DNA of 64,000 bases from NCBI RefSeq assembly GCF_902830275.1, contig NZ_CADESW010000027.1, positions 39,774 to 103,773 on the forward strand, read 5' to 3'. Position 1 is the first letter of the stretch. The number at the start of each line of letters is the position of its first letter. Position numbers and translations under genes: made by a program. This document shows positions 17,396-25,378 of this stretch, piece by piece. The notes under the pieces are model-generated. The model saw only the letters and a list, made by a program, of their open reading frames with translations, did no database searches and was not told where the DNA came from. This DNA is from Burkholderia stagnalis (lineage in GTDB: Bacteria; Pseudomonadota; Gammaproteobacteria; Burkholderiales; Burkholderiaceae).

Positions 17396-17824
17396 CTAGT
17401 GTTCCAGCGGCGACTTCAGCGGATCGTGCTCGCCCGTCAGCCCGAACACGACGATCTGTGCCGGCGCGGTAGCGCTCCCGTTGCGCGACACGAGGTGCCG
17501 CGAGCCGGGCGGCTCGTACCAGCCTTCGCCTGCGCGATAGCGGCGCAGCGGGCCGTCGTTGACATGCGACAGCACCTCGCCCTTCGACACGACCGCAAAC
17601 ACCGAGCCGAGATGCCGATGCGGCTCGGACGCCTGGCCGGGCGCATAGTCGACGGTCGCGACCACCGCCAGCTTGCCGGGCGCTTCCGGCACGGCCCGCT
17701 TCATGACCGGCCGGACGTTGTCGCTGCGTGCGTCGCCGTCGTGCGCATGCGCGGCCGTTGTGACAACGCCCAGCGCGAGCGCGACGCACGCGGCGGCGAC
17801 GCGCAGATACATGCTGCGGGTCAT
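17396..17824 (-). CDS. exported cupin-domain protein
   Basis: A 142-residue protein with an N-terminal signal peptide (VAAACVALALGVVTTAAHAHD) followed by one cupin domain. The first cupin motif carries the metal ligands in SEPHRHLGSVFAVV and the second ends with PPGSRHLVS. It should be periplasmic. It starts 10 bases after the AhpD-like gene stop, and a MocR regulator lies further upstream on the same strand. The three probably form one unit. The reaction is unknown; small cupins near AhpD-like proteins are often linked to stress or redox responses. Confidence 0.82.
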   Translation of the reverse strand: MTRSMYLRVAAACVALALGVVTTAAHAHDGDARSDNVRPVMKRAVPEAPGKLAVVATVDYAPGQASEPHRHLGSVFAVVSKGEVLSHVNDGPLRRYRAGEGWYEPPGSRHLVSRNGSATAPAQIVVFGLTGEHDPLKSPLEH

Positions 17825-17834
17825 CGCCGCCTCC

Positions 17835-18272
17835 TCACTCGGGCATCTTGCGGAACGCGATCGCGAAGCGATTCCACGAATTGATCGTCGCGATGAGCAT
17901 CGACAGGTCGAACAGCTCTTCGTCGCTGAAATGCGCCTTCACGGCTTCCCAGACGGCGTCCGGCACGTGGTTGTCCGCGACCAGCGTCAGCGCTTCGGTC
18001 CATTCCAGCGCCGCGCGCTCGCGATCGGTAAAGAACGGCGTTTCGCGCCACACGACGACGGTCGCGAGACGGCGCTCGGTTTCGCCGCCCTTGCGCGCGT
18101 CGGTGGTGTGCATGTCGACGCAGAATGCGCAGCCGTTGATCTGCGATGCGCGCAGGCGCACGAGTTCGGCGAGCGGCTTCTCGATTGCGCTTTTGGCCAG
18201 GAATTCCTCGGCGGCGCGCATCGCCTTGATCGCGTTCGGGCTGGCGGTATAGAAGTTCAGGCGCGGTTGCAT
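17835..18272 (-). CDS. carboxymuconolactone decarboxylase family protein, AhpD-like
   Basis: A 145-residue all-helical protein with the AhpD-type active site NGCAFCVDMH (Cys48, Cys51, His55). Proteins with this CxxC-xxx-H motif act as alkylhydroperoxidases or thiol-disulfide proteins rather than as true carboxymuconolactone decarboxylases. The gene lies between the MocR regulator and an exported cupin gene and shares their strand. A shared 11-base motif upstream of it and of the regulator suggests control by that MocR protein. Confidence 0.9.
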   Translation of the reverse strand: MQPRLNFYTASPNAIKAMRAAEEFLAKSAIEKPLAELVRLRASQINGCAFCVDMHTTDARKGGETERRLATVVVWRETPFFTDRERAALEWTEALTLVADNHVPDAVWEAVKAHFSDEELFDLSMLIATINSWNRFAIAFRKMPE

Positions 18273-18366
18273 GGCAGGTCCTCGTTCGGTTGATGCGCAC
18301 GGTGGCGCGACAGGACCCAGATTAACGACCGCGCTGGCCTTCCGGAATGACCAATTTCAGGTATAT

Positions 18367-18377
18367 CGAGGTAACCA
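18367..18377. promoter_or_regulatory. candidate MocR-binding motif upstream of the AhpD-like gene
   Basis: The 11-mer CGAGGTAACCA at 18367-18377 recurs inverted at 19855-19865 next to the start of the MocR gene. The core GGTWACC is nearly palindromic. It lies 95 bases upstream of the AhpD-like start. Confidence 0.45.
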
Positions 18378-18388
18378 GTGGCGCGGCG

Positions 18389-19849
18389 TCAGACACCCGC
18401 CCGCAGCAGCGCGGCGAGCCGGGCGAGCGCCGTATCGATGCGCGTCGCGTCGATGCCGCCATAGCCGAACAGCAAGCCCGCCTCGCGCGGCACGTCGACA
18501 TGGAAGGCCGAGATGCCGTACAGCCCGAGGTCGTGCGCGCGCGCCGCGTCGACCAGCGCGGCCTCGTCGAGGCCCGGCCTGAGGCGTGCGGCGAGGTGGA
18601 TTCCCGCCACCGGCACGATCGCGTCGAGCCACGGCGCGAGGCCGCCGCGCAGGTGCGCGAGCAGCACCTTGCGGCGCGCGTCGTAGTGCTTCTGCACGCG
18701 GCGCAGGTGCCGTGCGAAATCGCCGTCGAGCATGAAGCGCGCGAGCGCGGCCTGCGTCAGCGTGCAGCTGTGCCAGTCGACCACCTGCTTCGCCTTCGCG
18801 AGCGCGGCGTGCAGCGCGCGGGGCGGGATCGCGTAGCCGATCCGCAGCTCGGGGAAGATCGTCTTCGAGAACGTGCCGACGTACGCGACGAGGCCCGCGC
18901 GGTCGAGGCTCTTCAGCGATTCCATCGGCCGGCCCTCGAAGCGGAATTCGCCGTCGTAGTCGTCCTCGATCACGACCGCGCGCCGCCGCTGCGCCCATTC
19001 GAGCAGCGCTACGCGCCGCTCGAGGCTCATCGGCATGCCGAGCGGGAACTGGTGCGACGGCGTCACGTAGACGAGCCGCGCGTCGTCGGGCAGCCGGTCG
19101 ACGACGAGCCCGTGCGCGTCCACCGGCACGCTGGCCACCGTCGCGCCGAGCGATGCGAACGCGGCGCGCGCCGGCGGGTAGCCGGGATCTTCCACCGCGA
19201 CCACGTCGCCGGGCCGCACGACGACGCGCGCGAGCACGTCGAGCGCCTGCTGCGCGCCTTGCGTGACGATCACGTCCTGCCAGTTGCAGGCAACCGCGCG
19301 GCTGAACGCGACGTAGCGCGCGATCGCGAGCCGCAGCTGCTGGTCGCCGGCCGGGTCGTGATACTGGCCGGGGCCGCGCGCCTGCAGGCGCAGCGCGTGA
19401 TGCAGGCAGCGGCGCCACGCGTCGAACGGGAACAGCGTCTTGTCGGTCACGCCGCCGCGGAAGTCGAAGCCGGCTCCGGGCAGCGGTTCCGGCATGGCCA
19501 GCGCGTCGGGCAGGTCGGTCCACACGGTGCGGATGTCCGGCGCATCGGCGGGGCGGGCTTCCGCGGCGATCGCCGGCGTCGCCGCCGCCGGCCCGTGCGG
19601 CACGCGCGCGAGGCCGTCGGCGACGAACGTGCCGTCGCCGCGCCGCGTCCACAGGTAGCCTTCGGCGACGAGCTGCTCGAACGCGTCGAGCGTCGTCTTG
19701 CGCGACACGCCGAGCTGCGTGGCGAGATCGCGGGTGGACGGCAGCCGCGCGCCGCCCGCAAGGCGCCCGTCGACGATCGCGGTGCGCAGCTGGCGGAAGA
19801 TTTGCCCCGTCAGGTCGTGACGGCCTTCGATGTGGATCGCGATGTCCAT
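18389..19849 (-). CDS. MocR/PdxR-family regulator (GntR HTH fused to aminotransferase-like domain)
   Basis: A 486-residue protein with an N-terminal GntR winged helix (GARLPSTRDLATQLGVSRKT near residues 36-55) and a C-terminal fold type I aminotransferase domain. The PLP-binding lysine is in YVGTFSKTIFPELRIGY, and the aspartate of the PLP ring site is in EDPGYPPARAAF. MocR proteins bind PLP or its adducts and control genes next to them, here most likely the AhpD-like and cupin genes that follow on the same strand after 116 bases. It is divergent from a LysR gene. Confidence 0.93.
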   Translation of the reverse strand: MDIAIHIEGRHDLTGQIFRQLRTAIVDGRLAGGARLPSTRDLATQLGVSRKTTLDAFEQLVAEGYLWTRRGDGTFVADGLARVPHGPAAATPAIAAEARPADAPDIRTVWTDLPDALAMPEPLPGAGFDFRGGVTDKTLFPFDAWRRCLHHALRLQARGPGQYHDPAGDQQLRLAIARYVAFSRAVACNWQDVIVTQGAQQALDVLARVVVRPGDVVAVEDPGYPPARAAFASLGATVASVPVDAHGLVVDRLPDDARLVYVTPSHQFPLGMPMSLERRVALLEWAQRRRAVVIEDDYDGEFRFEGRPMESLKSLDRAGLVAYVGTFSKTIFPELRIGYAIPPRALHAALAKAKQVVDWHSCTLTQAALARFMLDGDFARHLRRVQKHYDARRKVLLAHLRGGLAPWLDAIVPVAGIHLAARLRPGLDEAALVDAARAHDLGLYGISAFHVDVPREAGLLFGYGGIDATRIDTALARLAALLRAGV

Positions 19850-19854
19850 CGCGG

Positions 19855-19865
19855 TGGTTACCTCG
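19855..19865. promoter_or_regulatory. candidate MocR-binding motif at the MocR start
   Basis: TGGTTACCTCG at 19855-19865 is the inverted copy of the 11-mer upstream of the AhpD-like gene. It ends only 5 bases before the MocR ATG, a position that would allow autorepression. Confidence 0.45.
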
Positions 19866-19989
19866 GGTTTGGGGATTTCGCCGGAATCGGCATACCGCGA
19901 GTATGACGCGTGAATCGCCGCGCCGGGGTTGAACCGCCGCGCCCGGCGGCCTTACGATGCACGTCAATTCCCGGACCCGGAGCGTGGCC

Positions 19990-20907
19990 ATGTTGTCAGA
20001 AGAAGAACTCGCGCTGCTCGATGCGATTCGCGCGACCGGCAGCCTGTCGCGCGCGGCGGCGCGCCTCGGCAAGGCGCCGTCGACGGTGTCGCACGCGGCG
20101 CGCCAGCTCGAGGCGCGGTTTGACGCGCTGCTGTTCGACCGGCGCCGCTACCGGCTGCAGCTCACGCCGGCCGGCCAGTTGCTGGCCGACGAGGCCGCGC
20201 GCCTGATGCTGGACGTCGCGCGGCTCACGCAGCGGGTGCGGCAGATCGCGAACGGCTGGGAGGACCGGCTGTGGATCGTCAGCGACGAGCTGCTCGAATT
20301 CGACTCGATGATGCCGGTGATCCGCGCGTTCGACGCGCTCGAATCGGGGGTGTCGCTGCGCTTCACGCACGAGGTGCTCGGCGGCACCTGGGAAGCGCTG
20401 CGCGACGGCCGCGCCGACCTGATCGTCGGCGCGACCAACGAGCCGCCGGCGATTCCAGGGCTGAAGTGGTTCGAGCTGGGCGCGCTCGACTGGGTGTTCG
20501 CGGTGTCGCCGCGCCATCCGCTCGCGGCGGCGCGCGGCCCGCTCACGCGCGACGCGATCGGCGCGCATCGCGCGGTGGTGGTCGCGGATTCGTCGCGCAG
20601 CGCGGCAGGCCGCGTATACGGCGTGCTGGGCGGGCAGCCGGTGCTGGCGGTGCCGTCGATGCGCGCGAAGATCCTCGCGCAGCGCGATGCGCTCGGCGTC
20701 GGCTGGGTGCCGCGGCGGCGCGCCGCGACGCTGCTCGCGCGCGGCGAACTGGTCGAGATGCCGGCCGCCGATCCGCGCGAGCCGAATGTCCTGTACGTCG
20801 GGTGGCACGGCGACCGCGAAGGCCGGGCGCTGCAATGGTGGCTCGACCGGCTGCGCGAGCCGCGCCTCGCGCAGCGGCTGCTCGACGGGATCGACGTGCT
20901 GCCGTAA
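19990..20907 (+). CDS. LysR-family transcriptional regulator
   Basis: A 305-residue LysR regulator with the N-terminal winged helix (SLSRAAARLGKAPSTVSHAAR near residues 20-41) and an effector-binding domain. The ATG at 19990 gives the normal MLSEEELALLDAIRATGS start. It is co-directional with a downstream SDR gene, with a near-perfect LysR box in the gap. It is therefore the probable activator or repressor of that gene, which is a common arrangement. It resembles YhaJ/DhcR-like regulators only in general layout. Confidence 0.92.
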   Translation: MLSEEELALLDAIRATGSLSRAAARLGKAPSTVSHAARQLEARFDALLFDRRRYRLQLTPAGQLLADEAARLMLDVARLTQRVRQIANGWEDRLWIVSDELLEFDSMMPVIRAFDALESGVSLRFTHEVLGGTWEALRDGRADLIVGATNEPPAIPGLKWFELGALDWVFAVSPRHPLAAARGPLTRDAIGAHRAVVVADSSRSAAGRVYGVLGGQPVLAVPSMRAKILAQRDALGVGWVPRRRAATLLARGELVEMPAADPREPNVLYVGWHGDREGRALQWWLDRLREPRLAQRLLDGIDVLP

Positions 20908-20926
20908 CGTACCGCGAGTACCGCGA

Positions 20927-20947
20927 ACGTTCGACGATTTCGAACGT
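20927..20947. promoter_or_regulatory. LysR-type operator upstream of the SDR gene
   Basis: ACGTTCGA (20927-20934) and TCGAACGT (20940-20947) are perfect 8-bp inverted arms around CGATT. The site contains the classical T-N11-A pattern (20931 to 20943). It lies 85 bases upstream of the SDR start, right after the LysR gene. Confidence 0.65.
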
Positions 20948-21032
20948 GTTCGTCACGCGCGCGGCACGGCAGCGCGCGGCTTCACGCGCACCATGCAGTC
21001 ACGGTCATTCACCGGAATCACTGGAGAACATC

Positions 21033-21782
21033 ATGGAACGTTTCACCGGCAAGACAGTGCTCGTCACGGGCGGCACCAGCGGCATCGGCCTCGCGGCCGC
21101 ACAGGCATTCGCGTCCGAAGGCGCGCGCGTGATCATGACGGGCCGCGATGCGGACGCGCTCGCTGCGGCGCAGCGCACGCTCGGCGGCGACGCGCTCGCG
21201 ATCCGCAACGAAACGGGCAGCGTCGCGGCGGCGCGCGAGCTTGCGAGCGCGATCGCCGCCGCGGGCGCGCGGCTCGACGCGGTATTCGTCAACGCGGGCG
21301 TGGCGAAGCTCGCACCGTTCGCGGACATCGACGAGGCGCTGTGGGACCAGGTCTTCGATACCAACGTGAAGGGCGCATATTTCCAGATCCAGTCGCTCGT
21401 GCCGCTGCTGAACCGCGGCGCGTCGATCGTGATCAACGGCTCGATCAATGCGCATATCGGGATGCCCGGTTCGTCGCTCTACGCGGCGAGCAAGGCCGCG
21501 GTGAATTCGTTCGCGAAGACGCTGTCGACGGAACTGCTGCCGAACGGCGTGCGCGTGAACGTCGTCAGCCCGGGGCCCGTGCAGACGCCGCTGTACGGCA
21601 AGCTCGGGCTCGACGCCGCGACGCTCGAGGCGACCGCCGACAAGATCAAGGGCCTCGTGCCGATCGGCCGGTTCGGCACGCCGGAGGAAATCGCGTCGAC
21701 CGTGCTGCACCTGAGCGCGCCGGAGTCCGCGTTCATCGTCGGCGCGGAAATCATCGCGTCGGGCGGGATGGGGCTGCTTTGA
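21033..21782 (+). CDS. short-chain dehydrogenase/reductase
   Basis: A 249-residue classical SDR. The cofactor motif TGGTSGIG is at residues 12-19, NAG near 84, the catalytic serine in INGSINAH and the YAASK catalytic Tyr/Lys pair near 150. PGPVQTP follows. The arginine in GRDADAL after beta-2 favours NADPH. It has a good ribosome-binding site (CTGGAGAAC). A LysR regulator lies just upstream with a LysR box between, so the pair is probably a small inducible unit. Substrate unknown. Confidence 0.93.
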   Translation: MERFTGKTVLVTGGTSGIGLAAAQAFASEGARVIMTGRDADALAAAQRTLGGDALAIRNETGSVAAARELASAIAAAGARLDAVFVNAGVAKLAPFADIDEALWDQVFDTNVKGAYFQIQSLVPLLNRGASIVINGSINAHIGMPGSSLYAASKAAVNSFAKTLSTELLPNGVRVNVVSPGPVQTPLYGKLGLDAATLEATADKIKGLVPIGRFGTPEEIASTVLHLSAPESAFIVGAEIIASGGMGLL

Positions 21783-21792
21783 GCGGACGGCG

Positions 21793-21815
21793 GCGCGGGG
21801 GCTGTCGCCCCGCGC
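21793..21815. repeat. GC-rich hairpin between convergent SDR and levanase genes
   Basis: GCGCGGGG (21793-21800) pairs with CCCCGCGC (21808-21815) across a 7-base loop. There is no T-run on either side, so it may act as a transcript-end stabiliser or weak bidirectional terminator. Confidence 0.35.
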
Positions 21816-21849
21816 GCCGCACGCCCGGCGGGCGATCCGGCCCGCGACG

Positions 21850-23487
21850 CTAGCGTTCGCGGCAAGCGGGGCCGGCGCCGCCCGGCTCCGCGAGGTGCGT
21901 CACCGTCAGCCCGCCGAACGTCGCGCGGCCATGCTCGGCGAATACCGCGATCCGGTCGGCGTCGCGCGGCGGGAAGACGAGGTCGGTGATCGCGGCGCGG
22001 CCGTGGCCGGCGAACACCTCGACCGAGCCGCGATCGACGACGATCTCGAGCGGCAGGCGCCCGTCGACGAGCGGCAGGTTCACGATGTGCTGCCGGCTGA
22101 ACGCGTTCGAGAAACCCGACTCGCCCGATGCCGAGCGGTCGAGCGTCAGCGTCCGCTGCGCGGTGTCGTAGACGATCCGCGTGCCGATCGCGCCATCCGC
22201 CGAGCGCCGCACGACGATTCCCGCGCGCGCGGCGGTTTGCGGCGCGAGCGTCAGCGTGATGCGCTGCACCGTGCCGCGCGTCGCGGCCGGCAGTTCGCGC
22301 AGCGCCGACGCGACGCCCACGTCGCCGAGATGCGTCGCGGGCCGCCCGTCGGCCCACGCGGTGAACGCCGGCGCCGGCGTGACGACGAGCCGCGGTTCGC
22401 CGTCGATCGTCTTCAGCGCGAACGCACGCGGCAGCGTCATCGCGCCGCGCCACGGCGCGGTGGGCGCTTGCGCCGCGTAATCCCAGTTGCTCATCCACGC
22501 GATCGCGACGGGCCGCGCGCCGGGCGCGCCCGAGAACGTGCCGGCCGCATAGAAATCGGCGCCGTGATCGACCCATTGGAATTGCGCGGGATCCGAGCCG
22601 GCCGGCGCGACCCGGTCGGGCGTGAAGGTGCGGCCGTCGAACGTGCCGACGAAGGCCATCGCACCCGAGCCGCCCGCGATCGACCACGGATTGACGTTGA
22701 CGATCATCACCCATTTGGTCCGGCGCGGATCGTCGTCGAGCGGCAGCGGCACGAGGTCGGGCATCTCCCACAGGGCGCCGGCATGCGGCACGCCGGGCAG
22801 CGTGAAGTCGCTGAGGAAATCCCAGTGGATCAGGTCGTTCGAGCGGTACAGCTTCACGACCTGCGCGTCGGCGACGACGGTCGTCATCAGCCAGTAGCCG
22901 CCCGGCGCGTACCACGACACCTTCGGGTCGCGGAATTGCTTCGATTCCGGATCGAGCGTGAGCACCGGGTTGTGCGCGTACGGCTGCCAGGTCGCGCCGT
23001 GGTCGAGGCTGTACGCGAGCGACTGCGCCTGCGTGCCGGGCGCGTGCCCTGAACCGGCCTTGTAGACGCTCGTATACAGCGCGACCAGCGGCGCCTGGCC
23101 CGGCGCGCCGAGGCCGGACGTGTTGCGGGTGTCGGCGACGATCGAGCCGGAGAAGATCTCCTCGGTGGCGTTCGCGCGCATCGCGACCGGCTGCTCGCGC
23201 CAGTGGACGAGGTCGGTGCTGGTCGCGTGGCCCCAGGACATGTTGCCCCAGTCGTTGCCGGCCGGATTGAACTGATAGAACAGGTGATAGCGGCCGTTCT
23301 CGTAGACGAGGCCGTTCGGATCGTTCATCCAGTGGCGCTGCGGCGTGTAATGGAGCGCGGGCCGCCACTGCGGCGTGCCGTCGGCGGCGGGCGCGGGGCA
23401 CGGCGGGGCCGATGCGTGCGCGTTCGCGGCACATGCCAGAAGCAGCGCCGCCGCGCGGAACGTAAAGCTTGCGGACGGAAATTTCAT
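21850..23487 (-). CDS. exported GH32 fructan hydrolase (levanase/exo-inulinase type)
   Basis: A 545-residue glycoside hydrolase family 32 enzyme with a signal peptide ending ANAHAS. The five-bladed propeller carries the catalytic triad: nucleophile in WMNDPNG (Asp56), transition-state aspartate in FRDP (Asp187) and acid/base in WEMPD (Glu241). A C-terminal beta-sandwich follows (VEVFAGHGRAAITD near residue 495). It should release fructose from levan, inulin or sucrose outside the cytoplasm. It lies 143 bases after the levansucrase gene on the same strand. The pair could make a levan store and later degrade it. Confidence 0.94.
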   Translation of the reverse strand: MKFPSASFTFRAAALLLACAANAHASAPPCPAPAADGTPQWRPALHYTPQRHWMNDPNGLVYENGRYHLFYQFNPAGNDWGNMSWGHATSTDLVHWREQPVAMRANATEEIFSGSIVADTRNTSGLGAPGQAPLVALYTSVYKAGSGHAPGTQAQSLAYSLDHGATWQPYAHNPVLTLDPESKQFRDPKVSWYAPGGYWLMTTVVADAQVVKLYRSNDLIHWDFLSDFTLPGVPHAGALWEMPDLVPLPLDDDPRRTKWVMIVNVNPWSIAGGSGAMAFVGTFDGRTFTPDRVAPAGSDPAQFQWVDHGADFYAAGTFSGAPGARPVAIAWMSNWDYAAQAPTAPWRGAMTLPRAFALKTIDGEPRLVVTPAPAFTAWADGRPATHLGDVGVASALRELPAATRGTVQRITLTLAPQTAARAGIVVRRSADGAIGTRIVYDTAQRTLTLDRSASGESGFSNAFSRQHIVNLPLVDGRLPLEIVVDRGSVEVFAGHGRAAITDLVFPPRDADRIAVFAEHGRATFGGLTVTHLAEPGGAGPACRER

Positions 23488-23630
23488 GCGTGCAGCCGTG
23501 CTTCGGCGGGCGAAGCGGAAAGAAGGCGGGGAAGCGCGCGCCGCGCGATCCGGAGAGGGCGCGGCGCGCGGGTTGACCGAAGGGTGACGCACGCGCGCAC
23601 GGGACACGCCCGATGCGCGCGCGGCCGCCG

Positions 23631-25193
23631 TCAGTGGCCGGGGCCCTGCGCGGGCAGGTTCGCGGGGATGTCGCCGTAGCCGCCGAGCCCGCCGCGGCCG
23701 TACTGGCGGTCCACCGCCGTCGACGTGCCGTTGATGTTGATCTTCACCGTCGGCGCGAGCGTGCCGCCGCGGCGCGGGCCGATCGCGTCGATGAACGACT
23801 CGACGAGCCCGCCCGGCATCACGAAGTGCGAATACGACTGGAATTCGCGCGGGTTCTGGTTCGGATCCTGCGCGTACGGCGCGCCGGCCGGCGCCGTGAA
23901 GTCGGTCGGGTTGCCGAGCACGAGGCCGCCGCCGCCGTTCAGCGGCAGGTAGTCGCTGCGGATGCCGTTGCCGACGAAGCCGTACACGCCGTCCGGGCCG
24001 TCGACGCCCGCCGCCATCGTCGTGCGGTGGCTGATCGTGAACAGGTAGTACTTGCCGTCCTTCAGGTAGATCTGCGGGCGCTCGGTCTGGTCGTCCACGC
24101 AGTTCGCCGACAGGATCGGCGGCAGGAACTTCCATTCGGTGAGCTGCGGGTTCGTCGCGACCGCGAGGCCGACATTGGCCTTTTGATACACTGCGCCCGA
24201 ATTCATCACCGCGTTGAGGTCTTCCCGGTACGGGTCGTTCGGCGCGTAGCCGAGGTCGGCTTCGGTGCAGGTGCGCGCGCCGCGCGGGCCGCCCGTGTTG
24301 CCCTCGAACACCATGTAGGTCTTGCCCGGGTGCGCCGGATCGGTGAACACGAACGGATCGCGGAACGAGAAGTAGGTGTTCTGCTGGCCCGTCTGGTAAT
24401 AGTTGCCGTCCGGCTGCAGCAGCGCCTTGTGATCGTCGAAGCCGCTGAACCACACGTGCTTGTCGTCGGCATGGATGTGGCCGTCGGCGCGCGTGATGAT
24501 CGCCTGCGGCGGCGTGATGTCGGCGCCGCCGGGCGCCGAGCGGTTGAACGACGTCGCGGTGTAGTAGAGGCTCACGTTGCCGCCGTTCGTGAGGCGCGCC
24601 GAGCCCGACCATTCGGCGTTGTTGGTCATCGGCGCGGTGCCGAACACCTTGGCGCTCGCGCCGTCCGGGAACAGGTGGCCGCCCCAGGTCCAGCCGCCGT
24701 TGGCCGGCCGCTGCGCCGCCGGGATGCCCGCGCGGCGGTAGAAGAAGCCGATCCGCGCATGCACGTGGCGGTCGTCGAACGTATAGCCGGCATGCGGATC
24801 GGCGGTGAGCGAGAAGATCACCTCCCAGCCCTTGTAGCTGAGCTGGTTCGCGCGCAGGTCGGCGAGCGGCCACGTGTCCCACACCCACACGTCCGGGTTG
24901 ATCAGCGGGAAGTCCTGCGGGATGTTCGGCATCGACAGGGCCTGCGGCAGCGAATTCCGGTCGGCGCCGGGCGTGTGCGACTGCGCGACGATCTGGCGGA
25001 TGTCGGCGCGCGTCCAGCGCATCGTGAAATTGCCTTCGGGGTCGTAGGCCTGCTGCGTATGCGGCGTGGGCGCGGGGGCGCCGGCGGCCTGCGCGTGCGC
25101 CGCGGTCGTGCCGGCCGCGAAGGCGGCCAGTGCGCCGCCAGCGAGCAGCAAACGTTTGCACGGGAGCGAACGGAAAAGGGGAAAGTATGTCAT
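23631..25193 (-). CDS. lsdA: levansucrase, GH68
   Basis: A 520-residue secreted family GH68 enzyme that transfers fructose from sucrose to form levan and fructo-oligosaccharides. The catalytic nucleophile is in VWVWDTW (Asp106), the transition-state stabiliser in SFRDPFVF (Asp279) and the acid/base in DQTERPQIYL (Glu371). A signal peptide ends in TTAAHAQ. The extra residues and CTEADLGY/SANCVDDQ cysteines match the Gram-negative (acetic acid bacterium) LsdA type, in which the two cysteines form a disulfide. The name is by family. A very good promoter with two operators precedes it. Confidence 0.94.
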   Translation of the reverse strand: MTYFPLFRSLPCKRLLLAGGALAAFAAGTTAAHAQAAGAPAPTPHTQQAYDPEGNFTMRWTRADIRQIVAQSHTPGADRNSLPQALSMPNIPQDFPLINPDVWVWDTWPLADLRANQLSYKGWEVIFSLTADPHAGYTFDDRHVHARIGFFYRRAGIPAAQRPANGGWTWGGHLFPDGASAKVFGTAPMTNNAEWSGSARLTNGGNVSLYYTATSFNRSAPGGADITPPQAIITRADGHIHADDKHVWFSGFDDHKALLQPDGNYYQTGQQNTYFSFRDPFVFTDPAHPGKTYMVFEGNTGGPRGARTCTEADLGYAPNDPYREDLNAVMNSGAVYQKANVGLAVATNPQLTEWKFLPPILSANCVDDQTERPQIYLKDGKYYLFTISHRTTMAAGVDGPDGVYGFVGNGIRSDYLPLNGGGGLVLGNPTDFTAPAGAPYAQDPNQNPREFQSYSHFVMPGGLVESFIDAIGPRRGGTLAPTVKININGTSTAVDRQYGRGGLGGYGDIPANLPAQGPGH

Positions 25194-25247
25194 CTCGGCG
25201 TTGTCTCGAAATGGGGTGAACGGGAACGTCTGAGGGTGGCATCGATG

Positions 25248-25263
25248 TCCAAACCGGTTTGGA
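25248..25263. promoter_or_regulatory. LacI-type operator O1 at the levansucrase start point
   Basis: A perfect 16-bp palindrome, TCCAAACCGGTTTGGA. Its centre is 22 bp from that of the second copy, about two helical turns. It covers the expected transcription start of the levansucrase promoter. Confidence 0.85.
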
Positions 25264-25291
25264 TGCTATTTCAAACCGGTTTGGACGTCAA
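25263..25291 (-). promoter_or_regulatory. sigma-70 promoter of the levansucrase gene
   Basis: On the minus strand, TTGACG (25291-25286) and TAGCAT (25268-25263) are separated by exactly 17 bases. The spacer is filled by operator O2, and O1 begins at the -10 element. A repressor bound to either site should block RNA polymerase. Confidence 0.75.
25272..25283. promoter_or_regulatory. LacI-type operator O2 in the promoter spacer
   Basis: CAAACCGGTTTG is a perfect 12-bp palindrome and, with flanks, matches O1 at 15 of 16 positions. The consensus with a central CG and A/T-rich arms is typical of LacI/GalR proteins. Confidence 0.82.
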
Positions 25292-25307
25292 AAGATATTT
25301 ATTTGAC

Positions 25308-25320
25308 GGTAATGCTTACC
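25308..25320. promoter_or_regulatory. short inverted repeat near the lacI-family gene promoter
   Basis: GGTAA-TGC-TTACC, 5-bp arms, follows a TTGACG (25304-25309) that could be the -35 element of the regulator gene. It is unrelated in sequence to the two LacI operators. Function unknown. Confidence 0.3.
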
Positions 25321-25378
25321 AGGTGGAAATAATTGCCCGGAAAGACCGGTTCGGTCGGGCGGCACCAGACTGCGAGGA

